From: Eublepharis macularius
Lineage: Eukaryota; Chordata; Lepidosauria; Squamata; Eublepharidae
Reading direction: 5' to 3'
NCBI RefSeq assembly: GCF_028583425.1
Contig: NC_072796.1
Location: 123,849,464-123,913,463, forward strand
Length of the DNA: 64,000 nucleotides
Shown here: one piece after another, positions 54,871-64,000 of the stretch
Numbering within the stretch: position 1 is the stretch's first letter
Layout of the letters: each line of letters begins with the position of its first letter
Notes under the pieces: generated by a model
Databases searched by the model: none
The model's input: only the letters and a program-made list of their open reading frames with translations
What the model was told of the DNA's origin: nothing
Translations under genes and position numbers: made by a program

Positions 54871-55295
54871 CAAGATTTCTCCTGAAGATGTAATAGTAGA
54901 AACACGCTGGAGTAGTGCCCGTTACAGATTTCTGCAGGGTCCTTGTTTCAGTTTAATGTTCACGACGGAGTGTTCTTATGAGTTCCCCAAAATGAAGAAG
55001 TTTGGTATAAAGCCTGGTGACAGACTGTCAGTGAAATCAGTGGGCTTAGACGGGAGTAACTCTGATTAGGATTTCACTAGATATTCTAAGCACTTTGTCA
55101 TTGCCAGTAGGATATTTGGTTTGAAGGGAGACACAGTTTGTCCTGTGGATGTCATTGCTGTTTTCGAGCATTAGAAAGTACATTGGTTACACTTAATTAA
55201 AGTAAAATGATTATGGATTATAACACCTTGTTTAATTTCAAGATTTCTCTTGGAGATGTAATAATAGAAACACACTGGAGTAGTGCCTATTACAG
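54871..55295 (+). repeat. 57-bp direct duplication, 368 bp apart
   Basis: 54871-54927 and 55239-55295 (CAAGATTTCTC...GTAGTGCC..TTACAG) match at 51 of 57. The second copy is immediately followed by the SINE at 55299. An ORF of 144 codons across the first copy (54635-55069) has no recognised domain. Confidence 0.75.
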
Positions 55296-55298
55296 TAT

Positions 55299-55606
55299 AA
55301 GCGCCTCGTGGTGCAGAGTGGTAAGTTGCAGTACTGCAGCCCAAGCTCTGCTCACAACCTGAGTTCGATCCTGGTGGAAGCCGGGTTCAGATAGCCGGCT
55401 CAAGGTGGACTCAGCCATCCATCCTTCCAAGATTGGTAAAATGAGTACCCAGTTCCCTGGGGGTAAAGTGTAAATGACTGGGGAAGGCAATGGTAAACCA
55501 CCCCATAACAAAAAGTCTGCCAAGAAAACGTTGTGATGCAACGTCCCCCCATGGGTCAGTAATGACTCGGTGCTTGCACAGGGGACTACCTTCACCTTTA
55601 CCCTTA
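55299..55606 (+). repeat. full-length tRNA SINE with BovB-like tail, 10-bp TSD
   Basis: Head GCGCCTCGTGGTGCAGAGTG (box A) and GAGTTCGATCCTGG (box B). The 3' half (GGCAATGGTAAACCACCCC, AAACGTTGTGATGCAACGTC, GGGTCAGTAATGACTCGG) resembles the BovB 3' end, as in Sauria-type SINEs mobilised by BovB. ATTACAGTAT (55289-55298) and ATTACAGTGT (55607-55616) flank it. Confidence 0.88.
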
Positions 55607-55619
55607 ATTACAGTGTCTG

Positions 55620-58540
55620 TAGACTCTCCAGATGTGCAGGTTTTTAAACTTGGGTTTCTTCAGCTGTATAGCAGCTAAAAAGTGAATGGCTGTTAAAAAA
55701 TAAAGGAGAGTCGAAAGACCTCAGAATGCCTCAGCGGGGGCGGGGAGGGGCTCCTCCCTCGCCCCTCAAGACTTGTTCCCGTGTCAAAATAGCACATAAG
55801 GAGCTCCACGTGTGCAGAATAGTCCCTCTCATGATATTTTGAGATGGGGAAACGGCTTGAGGGGGGAGGAGGGAGCCTCTTCCCCCACCACGGGAACATC
55901 CTGAGGCCTTTGGGGCTGTTTTTTTATTTTTTAAGAGCTGTTCCCCAAAGCTGCTGTGTAGCTGCAGGGAAATCAAATTGGGTCTGGGGAACCTATACCC
56001 AACTCTTTAAAAACCTGCATGTCTAGAAAGACCTTTAGTAAGACTAACATAACTAGAGAATTAGAATTCCTCCTCCCCCCGCCACACACATGTACCATTT
56101 CCAAGTTGTAGACTTAATTTGAAACAACAGCTGTCTGGTATTCATTGCCTTGCCTATTTACTGTGGTCTTTATGGAAGTCCACTTTATTTCCAAGTAAAT
56201 ACCGTGTATCCGTTGGCGCGTTTACTCTGCTCTCCAAGGGCCAAACGGTTTCCTGCGTCCTGTATGTCAGCATTGCCAGTATAGATTCAATTAACACTAA
56301 TTGGCATTTCTGCCTAGGCTTGGCAAGAACTGAATGAAATCTTTGGCTGATGACCGAGTAGGGAATAAAATACCTTTTGTGCCCTCTAGGCTGTCTTTAT
56401 AAACTGCCATCACCTTTTATAACAGAACTTGGCCACTGTTGTTGTTGAACAGGCACAAAGTAATGACAAAGTAAAGCTTCCTTGTATATTTATTTCAGAA
56501 CCAGAAGAGACATGAATGTCTTCTTTAGTTCAAGAATGGACAGTGAGGCAAAAACCTTTTGTCCAAGCCGGTCTTCTGGTCTTTGAACTCTTCCCTGCAG
56601 ACTGCCCTTCTTCCCTGGCCATACTGCCTGCCTTCTAAAAGATTTGGTCTTGCTGTGTCTGTAAAACATGTATTTTCACCCTGTACCTGCCAGGCGGGTC
56701 CTGCTATGAGCTGGTTTTAGAGCTGAGCAAGGTTGAAGGAGCTCCGTATGTATAAAATGAACACAGCAAGGAAAAGCCGAGACTGGAACCTGTTCTCAGA
56801 CATGCTGGTTTTCTTTGGACATGGAGCTTTGACTCATGAGAGATTTCCCCACCCTACCTCTGCATGATATGATGTGTGCATGTTAGTTTGTACTATATGT
56901 AACTCTAGTGGTTGTACTCAAATTTAACTCTGAATTTGTTTTAAAACGTTTTAGCCAGAAACCAGATAGGTCTGTATGCCCATCTCAAATGCAGCGCCAG
57001 CTTTTCTCTCTAGCTGCACTGTGTCACATGCCATTTAGGTGAAGGGGGCTCTCAAATTTCAGTGAATTTGGACCCTCTGAAAGCCAACGAACAGATCCCC
57101 CCACAGGGACCCCTGTATTTGCCCTCCCCAGAAGCCTCTGTGACATGGCTGCCAGAGGCCTGGATGAAATACATTGCTTAATATCAAACAAACTCCTGGA
57201 GAGGTTGCCCCAGGGCACTCCTGACTGGGAGTAGCCCACCTTCCTGGAAGCTCCATAGAAACCTTAATCAAAGACCTATTCAGACTCCTGAGGTGTCCCA
57301 CGCCCAAAGGAAAGAGGCTCCAGGTATGCAGAACAATAAGCAAGCTTCCCAGCTCCGTACCTTCTCTACCCCCCAACATAACATAATCAAGAGCCCAGCA
57401 AAACTAATCAAGTCTCTGCTCAGTCTTTTGTTAAACCAACATAAAGGGGCAGCAGAGTAATCTAATCACCCCACCCCAGGTTGATTTTCCCATATAGACC
57501 ATGAGTGGCCATGCCCCTATTTGGAGCCGTTTTTACCTTTTACTCCCCTAAATTCAAAATCTGCCAATGAGAACCGAGGCCACACACCTCTAAACCTACC
57601 CCCCTGGGATTCCTATAAAAAGACCACCTCCATCCCCTCCAATTCTGATGCTAGTTTCTGGATCCTACCTCTTTCCCTAAGCCCTTGGGTGATCTGCTCT
57701 CTTACTTTTGCTGATCAGTTGGCTCTCTTCTGAGATCCTTGGATTTTTACCCACATTGGATTACTTCCTTTCTGCTTTGGAATCTTTGCCACTACGGACT
57801 GGGATTTCTCTGACAGCTTCCTTGCCCTGTAGACCAGGCATCTTTTTCTACAGAATCAGGTATGGTATAATTGGCCCTTTGGCCCTTTTCCATTTCTCTG
57901 CTAGTTTATTTTCCCTGCACATCTCCCTGCAATAGACAGAAACTAGTAGGCAGGTTGGCTTATGAAGGTTTATTGGTGTGCTGTATAATCGTTATCTATT
58001 TTACGGGTTGCATTGCTTGACCGTTCTGTTTTTGCCATTTCCTTTTAAATTTGTATTCTGGTTAAGGAGATAAAAATCTGCAGCTATAAAGGAGGTTCCA
58101 GTTTTGATAGGAGTCCTGGAGGGTTCAACCCTTTTTCTTGCGCTGTTTCCTCATTCCCCAATCCCCAGCTTTTATTGGCAGCCAGTTTCTATCCCCACTG
58201 GGGCAAAATTACACGCACAAGATTTTTTTTCTCCCAGTGGAAGTGAAAACAGGGAACAGCAATTTTCAGTAGGGAAAATGAGGTCAGGAGAAAGGGTGTG
58301 AGTTAAAAAGTGTGTGAATTAAATAGTCCCTCCCTCCTGCGCTAGTCCCTTCCTTTTAAATCGCAGTCCTCTCAGCTGAGTTTTGTAAGAAATAAAAAAA
58401 TAAGAAACAGTTGCAGAACGCTTAACATCAATTCCAATTCAAATACCTTTAACGGCATACAAGAGCGCTTAACATGTCGCCCTTCCCTCAGCAAACCTTG
58501 AGGTCAGGTAGCAATTTTCCCCAGGCCAGTTTGGCTAAGT
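55620..58540. other. intron 4, no gene recognised
   Basis: A TATAAAA at 57613-57619, in CCTATAAAAAGACC, with pyrimidine-rich DNA following, could belong to an LTR or LINE promoter. Nothing else supports a gene. Confidence 0.4.
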
Positions 58541-58551
58541 ATCCTGACGGA

Positions 58552-58697
58552 GTTTTGCCATCTTCTGGGCATGGAGCAGGAGTCACTGGGGGTGATGGTG
58601 GGGGAGGTAATTGTGCATGTCCTGCATTATGCAGGGGGTTGGACTAGATGACCCTGGGGGGTCCCTTCCAACCCTATGATTCTATAATTCTATGAAT
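58552..58697 (+). mobile_element. CR1-type LINE 3' end
   Basis: GTTGGACTAGATGACCCTGG, GGTCCCTTCCAACCCTATGA and two TTCTATAATTCTATGA-type octamer repeats are the CR1 3' terminus. Confidence 0.85.
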
Positions 58698-59374
58698 GGC
58701 ACGAGCTCTCCTGTGGCAAGAATGTGAAGCACCAATGTAGCCTGTCTGACCCCAGTCTTTGGCACTGTCTGGATGTGCCCCAAGAGAATTCTGGAAACAA
58801 CGATTTCAGTAGCTTGTAAGTCACAGTTGGAAAGGAAAAAGAAATGTACGGAGAGGAAAGAGAGGGATCTAATGGGAGGCTAGGGGTTGTCTAAACACTT
58901 GCTGAATCTTTGGGTCCCCCCACCCCCCGTTATTAACTGCATATATTAAAAGCAATGAGATCGTCTGCTTGCTCCGTAATGAAGTCAGATACCATCTATA
59001 ATGTAATTAGAAGCTTGGAACCAGGAAATGAATTGCTACAAAATGTAACATCCTCTGCGATTTTAATTTCAAAACTTTTCAGCTTTAATGAAGGCCTTGA
59101 GGGGAACTGGAAAGCACACCTGGTGTGCTGGCAGCGAAACAAACTGTAAAACTGGAAAGATGGAAGTGCTCCTAGGCCCCTCAGATGCACTTTAATAACG
59201 ATAGCTGCATGGGGTGGGCTCCAGAAACAAGCGGCAGAGGATGGAGCAGTTGGCCTGCTCATTAACGCTTGGAATAAGGCAAACCAATTTTATCTCCATT
59301 TTCTTAACTTTCATATAATAATTTTTCCTCCATTCTGATCCTGGTTATCCATATAGTACAGTGTAGGAAAATAA

Positions 59375-59572
59375 GGCCATGCAGCTGCCGTATACTGAGT
59401 TGGGCCATTGGTCTACTAAGGTCAGCATTTTATATTCTCCAGGGTCTCTGGGGAAAAGGTCTTTCTCATCACTTCCTAACTGATCCTTTCAGTGGGTGAA
59501 GCCAGGGATTGAATCTGGGACCTTCTGCATGCAAAGCAGATGCTCTACCACTGAGCCATGGCCCTTCAGTAT
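59375..59572 (-). repeat. second tRNA-SINE family
   Basis: On the minus strand it starts GGGCCATGGCTCAGTGGTAG, then CATCTGCTTTGCATGCAGAA and GGTCCCAGATTCAATCCC: a tRNA-like head with box A and box B, followed by a body. Diverged, so a SINE rather than a tRNA gene. Confidence 0.75.
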
Positions 59573-59604
59573 CATGTGATGTTGTTTTTCCTCTCATAAA
59601 TATC

Positions 59605-59800
59605 ATAGATCACATTACCTGCTTTACCTGGTTTGAATTCCCACTCTGCCATGGAAGCTCTCTGGGGGACCTTGGGCCAGTCACACACATTCAGCCTAAC
59701 CTACCTCACAGGGTTGTTGTGAGGATAAATGGAGGACAGGAGAACGATGTAAGATGCTTCGGTTCTCCACTGAGGAGAAAAGTGGAGAATAAATGAAGTA
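59605..59800 (+). repeat. tRNA-derived SINE fragment
   Basis: CTGGTTTGAATTCCCACTCT, GGGCCAGTCACACACATTCA, CCTCACAGGGTTGTTGTGAG and the tail GAATAAATGAAGTAAATAAA. Confidence 0.75.
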
Positions 59801-59947
59801 AATAAATTATAAAAGTCACCTAAAAGGGATTCTTGTAATTCATTGATGAGCATTCAAAAGGTGAAATAGATGTCTGTCTTTGGACAAACATAAAATTCAT
59901 GCGGGATTATTGGCGTTTTGCATGTACATGGTAACATAGACAAACTT

Positions 59948-60119
<172 letters not shown>

Positions 60120-60254
60120 AACACAGGTAGAGTTCTAACATGTTTCTATCAGCAGTTAGTTGCAATGGTTCTAAGGAGTGGAAGTTTATCCAAGATACTC
60201 AAGGCTAGTAAACTGGTGGCTTTTGGCAGTTAGTGGAGCAGGGACAGCATATAG

Positions 60255-60640
60255 ATTTTTAAAAAATATTTTAATTTGTTTTAGTTCTATCTTATTCTAA
60301 TAACAAAATTAATCAAAAGTCTTACATTCTTTGGATACATGTTATAAATCATACATTCCATTTCATCTCTAGAGTTCCATCATAACTATACTGTTTTCAC
60401 TACGCTATTATCACTATAAGTCTGCATTCTTTAATTCTAGTACTTCTTTAGTCTGCTTATTCATTTGATTGTATTCTGCGAACATACAGTTATGTCTCTA
60501 TTTTATACTTCCGTTTAACCCATCTATAAAACAAGGTCCATTTTTGTTTTCTATTATGTCCATTTATTTCTTTTATTAATTCTGGCAGTGTGTCCATTTC
60601 TGCCGTCTCTGCATATAGATGTTTTAATTAGCACCTCAGC
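60255..60640 (-). mobile_element. possible L1-like fragment
   Basis: AT-rich stretch starting TTTTTAAAAAATATTTTAAT, similar in texture to the minus-strand L1-like insertion at 22474. No TSD identified. Confidence 0.3.
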
Positions 60641-61404
60641 TTCTTCTTGAGTGCGGAGGTTAGGACAGGGCAGAAGGTGTTGTATAAAGCTGTTTGTTTA
60701 AAGGAGGAGGATCTTGGCAGCAATTGTTTTCTCAAGCCTGGCAGGGCATCTTTCCAGGTATTGCCACAGCAGAGAAGTCAAGAGTACACCTGGCCAAAAG
60801 AATTATCTGAAGGGTGAAAAATGGGGAAGAGCTGAATGAGGGAGTACAAAAAGTATCATATCAAAGCCTGTCTTTAACATCTATTATCCAGGATTTTATC
60901 CTGGAAGAACAAACTTGCCTGGCATGCATTACCAAGGCTGGGCTCGACAGGAAGTGTCTTATTGCTAAACTTGAATTTTGGAGTAAATGACTGGTGTTCT
61001 GTAAAACATGGTATGGGTGCAAACAGGTACCCATATTGTTCCCCCCAGGTAGAATTGCCAATTGCTGTGACTGACAAGATTGCAGGGGTGGGGATATGTG
61101 TCCGTATGTCACTTTTGAGAAAGACCAAGAAGAGATGTACGGTAGCTCAAATAATCTCTGGGAATTCTATTTTAAAACCATGGAGGGTTTTTTTGCGATT
61201 CCTAGAGTTACACTCTGGCAGTTGATTCCCCCCCCCCCCCAGAAGTGATGTAGCAACATAGCTGACGTCTTGGTTTTTAACCTGGAAATGGAGGATCCCC
61301 TGCTCTGAGAGACTGGCAAGTCTATCCCCAGGGCACATTAGTTCTTTCTGACTTCTGTACCTGCCCAGTGTTATTTTTTCCATTTCTGTTTCCTTCCTTC
61401 CCAG

Positions 61405-61590
61405 TGTCCAACAAACATCATTTTGTAGACAGCAACCTACTCTTCCAGTTCCGAATGAATTTCCGTCGGAGGAGAAGGTTGATGGAGCTGCTTGCTGAGA
61501 GGTCTCGCTTGATTCCAGAGAGTCACGACAGTCCCTTTTGCCTGCGCAAGCAGAATAACGACAACAAAAAACACGCCAGTTTCCTCTCCG
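61405..61590 (+). CDS. DEPTOR: DEPTOR coding exon 5 (end of DEP domain 2)
   Basis: Completes the valine and reads SNKHHFVDSNLLFQFRMNFR, then a basic run (RRRR) and LMELLAERSRLIPESHDSPF, ending KKHASFLS plus one base. It matches mammalian DEPTOR through the start of the linker after DEP2, where regulatory phosphorylation sites and the beta-TrCP degron follow in later exons. The acceptor is CTTCCTTCCCAG ending at 61404; the donor GTATCT at 61591 is weak at +5. The reading frame continues past the donor for a few codons, but that is intron. The PDZ-coding exons are not in the window. Confidence 0.94.
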
Positions 61591-61954
61591 GTATCTGTTT
61601 GCTAACAGCCTAAAGATGCCTGCTAATTATTTTCAGGGCCGATGAAAGTGTTACTAGCAGTCCTTGGAGAATCTGCACTTTCAACCCAGACTCAGGTCTG
61701 GCCAACACATGTATCAGAACGAGATCTTTGAGGAGGTGGAATGGACTGTATCCCTTCAACCTATAGAAAAGGATACTATTTTTGAATGTTAGCTGCATAA
61801 AAACTCTCTGGACATCTAGCACAGCAGTCATTAGACCAGGCTAGAATCTTTTTAAAACGTTAAAGAGATTTTTACATGGAAAGCATCAGCTATGGTATAC
61901 CCCACCTGACTGCCGAACAGCAAGATTCGGGTCGAATAGCACCTTAGAGACCAA

Positions 61955-62078
61955 CAAGCCCTAAAATGAGATGGCTTGACTCAATAAAAGAAGCCACATC
62001 CTTCAGTTTGCAGGATCTGAGCAAGTCTGTTAATGACGGGATGTAGGTCAGAGGTGACTTGACGGCACATAACACATA
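61955..62078 (+). mobile_element. BovB/RTE LINE 3' end
   Basis: AAAATGAGATGGCTTGACTC, AGTTTGCAGGATCTGAGCAA and GGTGACTTGACGGCACATAA match the copy at 8640-9080. Confidence 0.65.
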
Positions 62079-62265
62079 CACAGATTTCCAGGGTGTGAGC
62101 TTTCGAGAGTCAAAGCTCCCTTCATCAGACTCCCTTCATCTGCCAAAGGGAGCTTGGACTCTCAAAAGCTCACACCCTGGAAATCTATTTGGTCTCAAAG
62201 ATGCTGCTGGACCTGGATCTTGCTCTTCTATTACAGACCGACATGGCTACCATCTGAAACTGTCT
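62079..62265 (+). repeat. inverted-SINE-like repeat, copy 4
   Basis: GATTTCCAGGGTGTGAGCTT and the complement AGCTCACACCCTGGAAATCT face each other across a short centre. A one-sided tail, CTTCTATTACAGACCGACAT, follows. Confidence 0.75.
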
Positions 62266-62530
62266 GAATACAGAAGTGACTAGGTCTGTTTTTATCAGCT
62301 TATTTTGCCACATGTGTAGACTAAACCTCAGCCATGGCTAACTAAACCTCAGCCATGGCCGTGACAAGATCAAGCTGTACCATGCTGCCTTCCCTCCCCT
62401 GAAGTTGGATCCTAGGGATATTTTCATAGATTAGTCTTAAACTGATTAAGAGGAAACAACCCATATTAAGGAAATTCTTTCTCTATAGTCATTTTCCTGT
62501 GTTGTTTCCTTGGAAGAAGAGGAAACTTAG

Positions 62531-62695
62531 AGCCAAGCTACAAGTGACGAATGACACTTGCCTGGCAAGTGAACAGACCCACGTGTATTCCTCCCCACAA
62601 GTGGAGCGCAAGTGAATGGCAAGTGAACAGGGAGGAATACACGTGAGTCTGTTCGCTTGCCAGGCAAGTGTCATTCGTCACTTGTCGCTTGGCTC
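62531..62695. mobile_element. fold-back hAT MITE, copy 4
   Basis: AGCCAAGCTACAAGTGACGA at left and its approximate complement at right, with CAGGGAGGAATACACGTGAG in the arm. No exact TSD. Confidence 0.85.
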
Positions 62696-62699
62696 TTAT

Positions 62700-64000
62700 T
62701 TGCAACGTCTTGAAGCTCAACTAGATGATATGGGCAAACAGAGGCCCCCAGTGGTTGTATCGAGTTGGGAAAAGGGTGCAAGAGGGAAAGCCAAAGTTCC
62801 TCCTCCCCCTGCACCACCCTCATGAGCTAAATCCAGCCCTTCCCCACTTAAGAACATTAGTTCCCTGATTTTATAAGTGACAAGTCAGGTTGGGGGAGAC
62901 TAATTGAGCCCTGCTACCTGCAATTTTCCAGAAAATTTCACAGGAGGTTCCTGCTACTCTACTACCGTGTTGCCCTTCACCTTTGAGTTGTGCTACTTAT
63001 GCAAACATAAATCCATGCCTACTGCAAAAGAGAAAGAGAGGCATTTGTAATGCAGGTGGGCATGCTGGGTGTGAGAGTCTCCTATAAATCAACCAAGGGG
63101 ATTCACACAGCCTCTTAAGATTTTGGGGAACTGGACTCTTTTAAAGCAAAACTTCCCCCCAGGAAATGACATAACAACATCACCGACCTCACTTTTTTAT
63201 TTGTCTCCCGCACCACTTGGACTAGGTGGGCCTAAAGACTAGGAGGAAGTGTTTTGTGGTGAACAAAAAGAACACGGAGATCATTGAGGCAGGAGTTGCA
63301 TAAAAATAACAAAAAATATTGGTTTCTGTACAGGTCGTTTTTAAAGAACAGTTCTGCGGCAGAGTCACTGGAGAAGCCTGGCTGAGGCCCTTGACCTTAA
63401 GCTAGTTATGGCTGTAGGTTGTCATTCGAATTCCCTTTAAGGCTTGTGCTTCTAAACAGGCTTTTCAATGCCTGGTCACCGGATTGGCTCCTTTCACACA
63501 TGCAGGACTCCTCCCACACCAGCCTGCCCTTTCCCAATTGGTACTAAATGGTACCAGCTCTGCTCATCACCAGAGACAGCCCTCACAACTGGGTATTCTG
63601 TTATTTCCCAGGGGTAGAGTTAAAGCACTCTGCCACGATACCAGGTGGTATTTTAAACTGTCTGCTGTCTTGCTGGGGCAGACCCGAACTGAATGCAGCT
63701 GTGTTTCCCTCCAGCAGTCTGCTGTTTCCCCCTGCTGAAGGGCGATTGGATGCTCCCACAGGCTCTGAGGGTCAAGACATCCCCCTGTCCTTCAGACTGG
63801 CCATTTTTTTTAACATATCCATTATAAACTGATATCTCTTTCGGAGGCATCCTAAGAAGGGTTGCACTGTTAGTTGTGTAAGTGCCACATGCTCTGAGAG
63901 TTCATCATGGAGGGAGGAGTGAATAAGTTAGAAAGGAGACCTCGGCTATGAAATCAGAATGACAGAAATTCGGAGGATATAAATACAGCGCTAGAATGAT
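62700..64000. other. intron 5, nothing recognised
   Basis: No exon, gene or named repeat found. Frames at 63484-63850 show no motif and no splice-bounded similarity to the rest of DEPTOR. Confidence 0.5.

Noticed and set aside
59510-59572. Possible tRNA gene (minus strand)
   Set aside because: Box A/B are present but no intact cloverleaf; belongs to a multi-copy SINE.

Overview
This window looks like vertebrate nuclear DNA, most likely from a squamate reptile (a gecko or other lizard; inferred from repeat content, not proven). It has BovB/RTE and CR1 LINE ends, squamate-type tRNA SINEs (one with a BovB-like tail), 5S-rRNA-like SINEs, hAT elements and a DIRS retrotransposon. It is almost entirely one gene. 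Five spliced coding exons on the + strand encode the N-terminal half of DEPTOR, the DEP-domain mTOR-interacting inhibitor of mTORC1/2: 1561-1649, 21112-21290, 22316-22439, 50647-50825 and 61405-61590. Phases and GT/AG sites agree throughout. The exons give the N-terminus and both DEP domains; the linker with its degron and the PDZ domain must lie downstream of the window.

Layout. 1-1650: promoter-proximal DNA, a candidate untranslated first exon ending at a strong donor (884/885), and the ATG exon. 1650-21111: intron 1, with a CT tract, a TATA-like site, a retroviral LTR remnant, three hAT insertions proven by 8-bp target duplications, fold-back elements, SINEs, BovB pieces and fossil DIRS pieces. 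21291-22315: short intron 2. 22440-50646: the large intron 3, which holds (a) an L1-like insertion 18 bp past the exon 3 donor, (b) a 6,100-bp DIRS tyrosine-recombinase retrotransposon at 28321-34420 with intact termini and catalytic motifs, and (c) a 5.8-kb composite at 41810-47626. The composite is a DNA transposon with a 3-bp target duplication that carries a CpG-island-like insert, into which a Ty3/gypsy element was inserted and then 3'-truncated. 50826-61404: intron 4, with SINEs, a fold-back element and a CR1 end. 61591-64000: start of intron 5.

Most notable. In the DIRS element the Gag-like and RT/RNase H frames are in register, separated by one UGA followed by CGG, a known leaky-stop context; the recombinase frame has no AUG of its own. 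The Ty3 element has an 11-nt PBS that is the exact complement of an internal LTR segment (Tf1/sushi-type self-priming), and a GGGAAAC slippery site followed 5 nt later by an 11-bp stem exactly at the gag-pol overlap. Four copies of one interspersed repeat all carry internal inversions.

Only DEPTOR is a host gene. Every other long reading frame belongs to a transposable element, apart from chance or simple-repeat frames. Coordinates of degraded repeats are approximate. Family names are given from recognition of sequence features, not from a database search.
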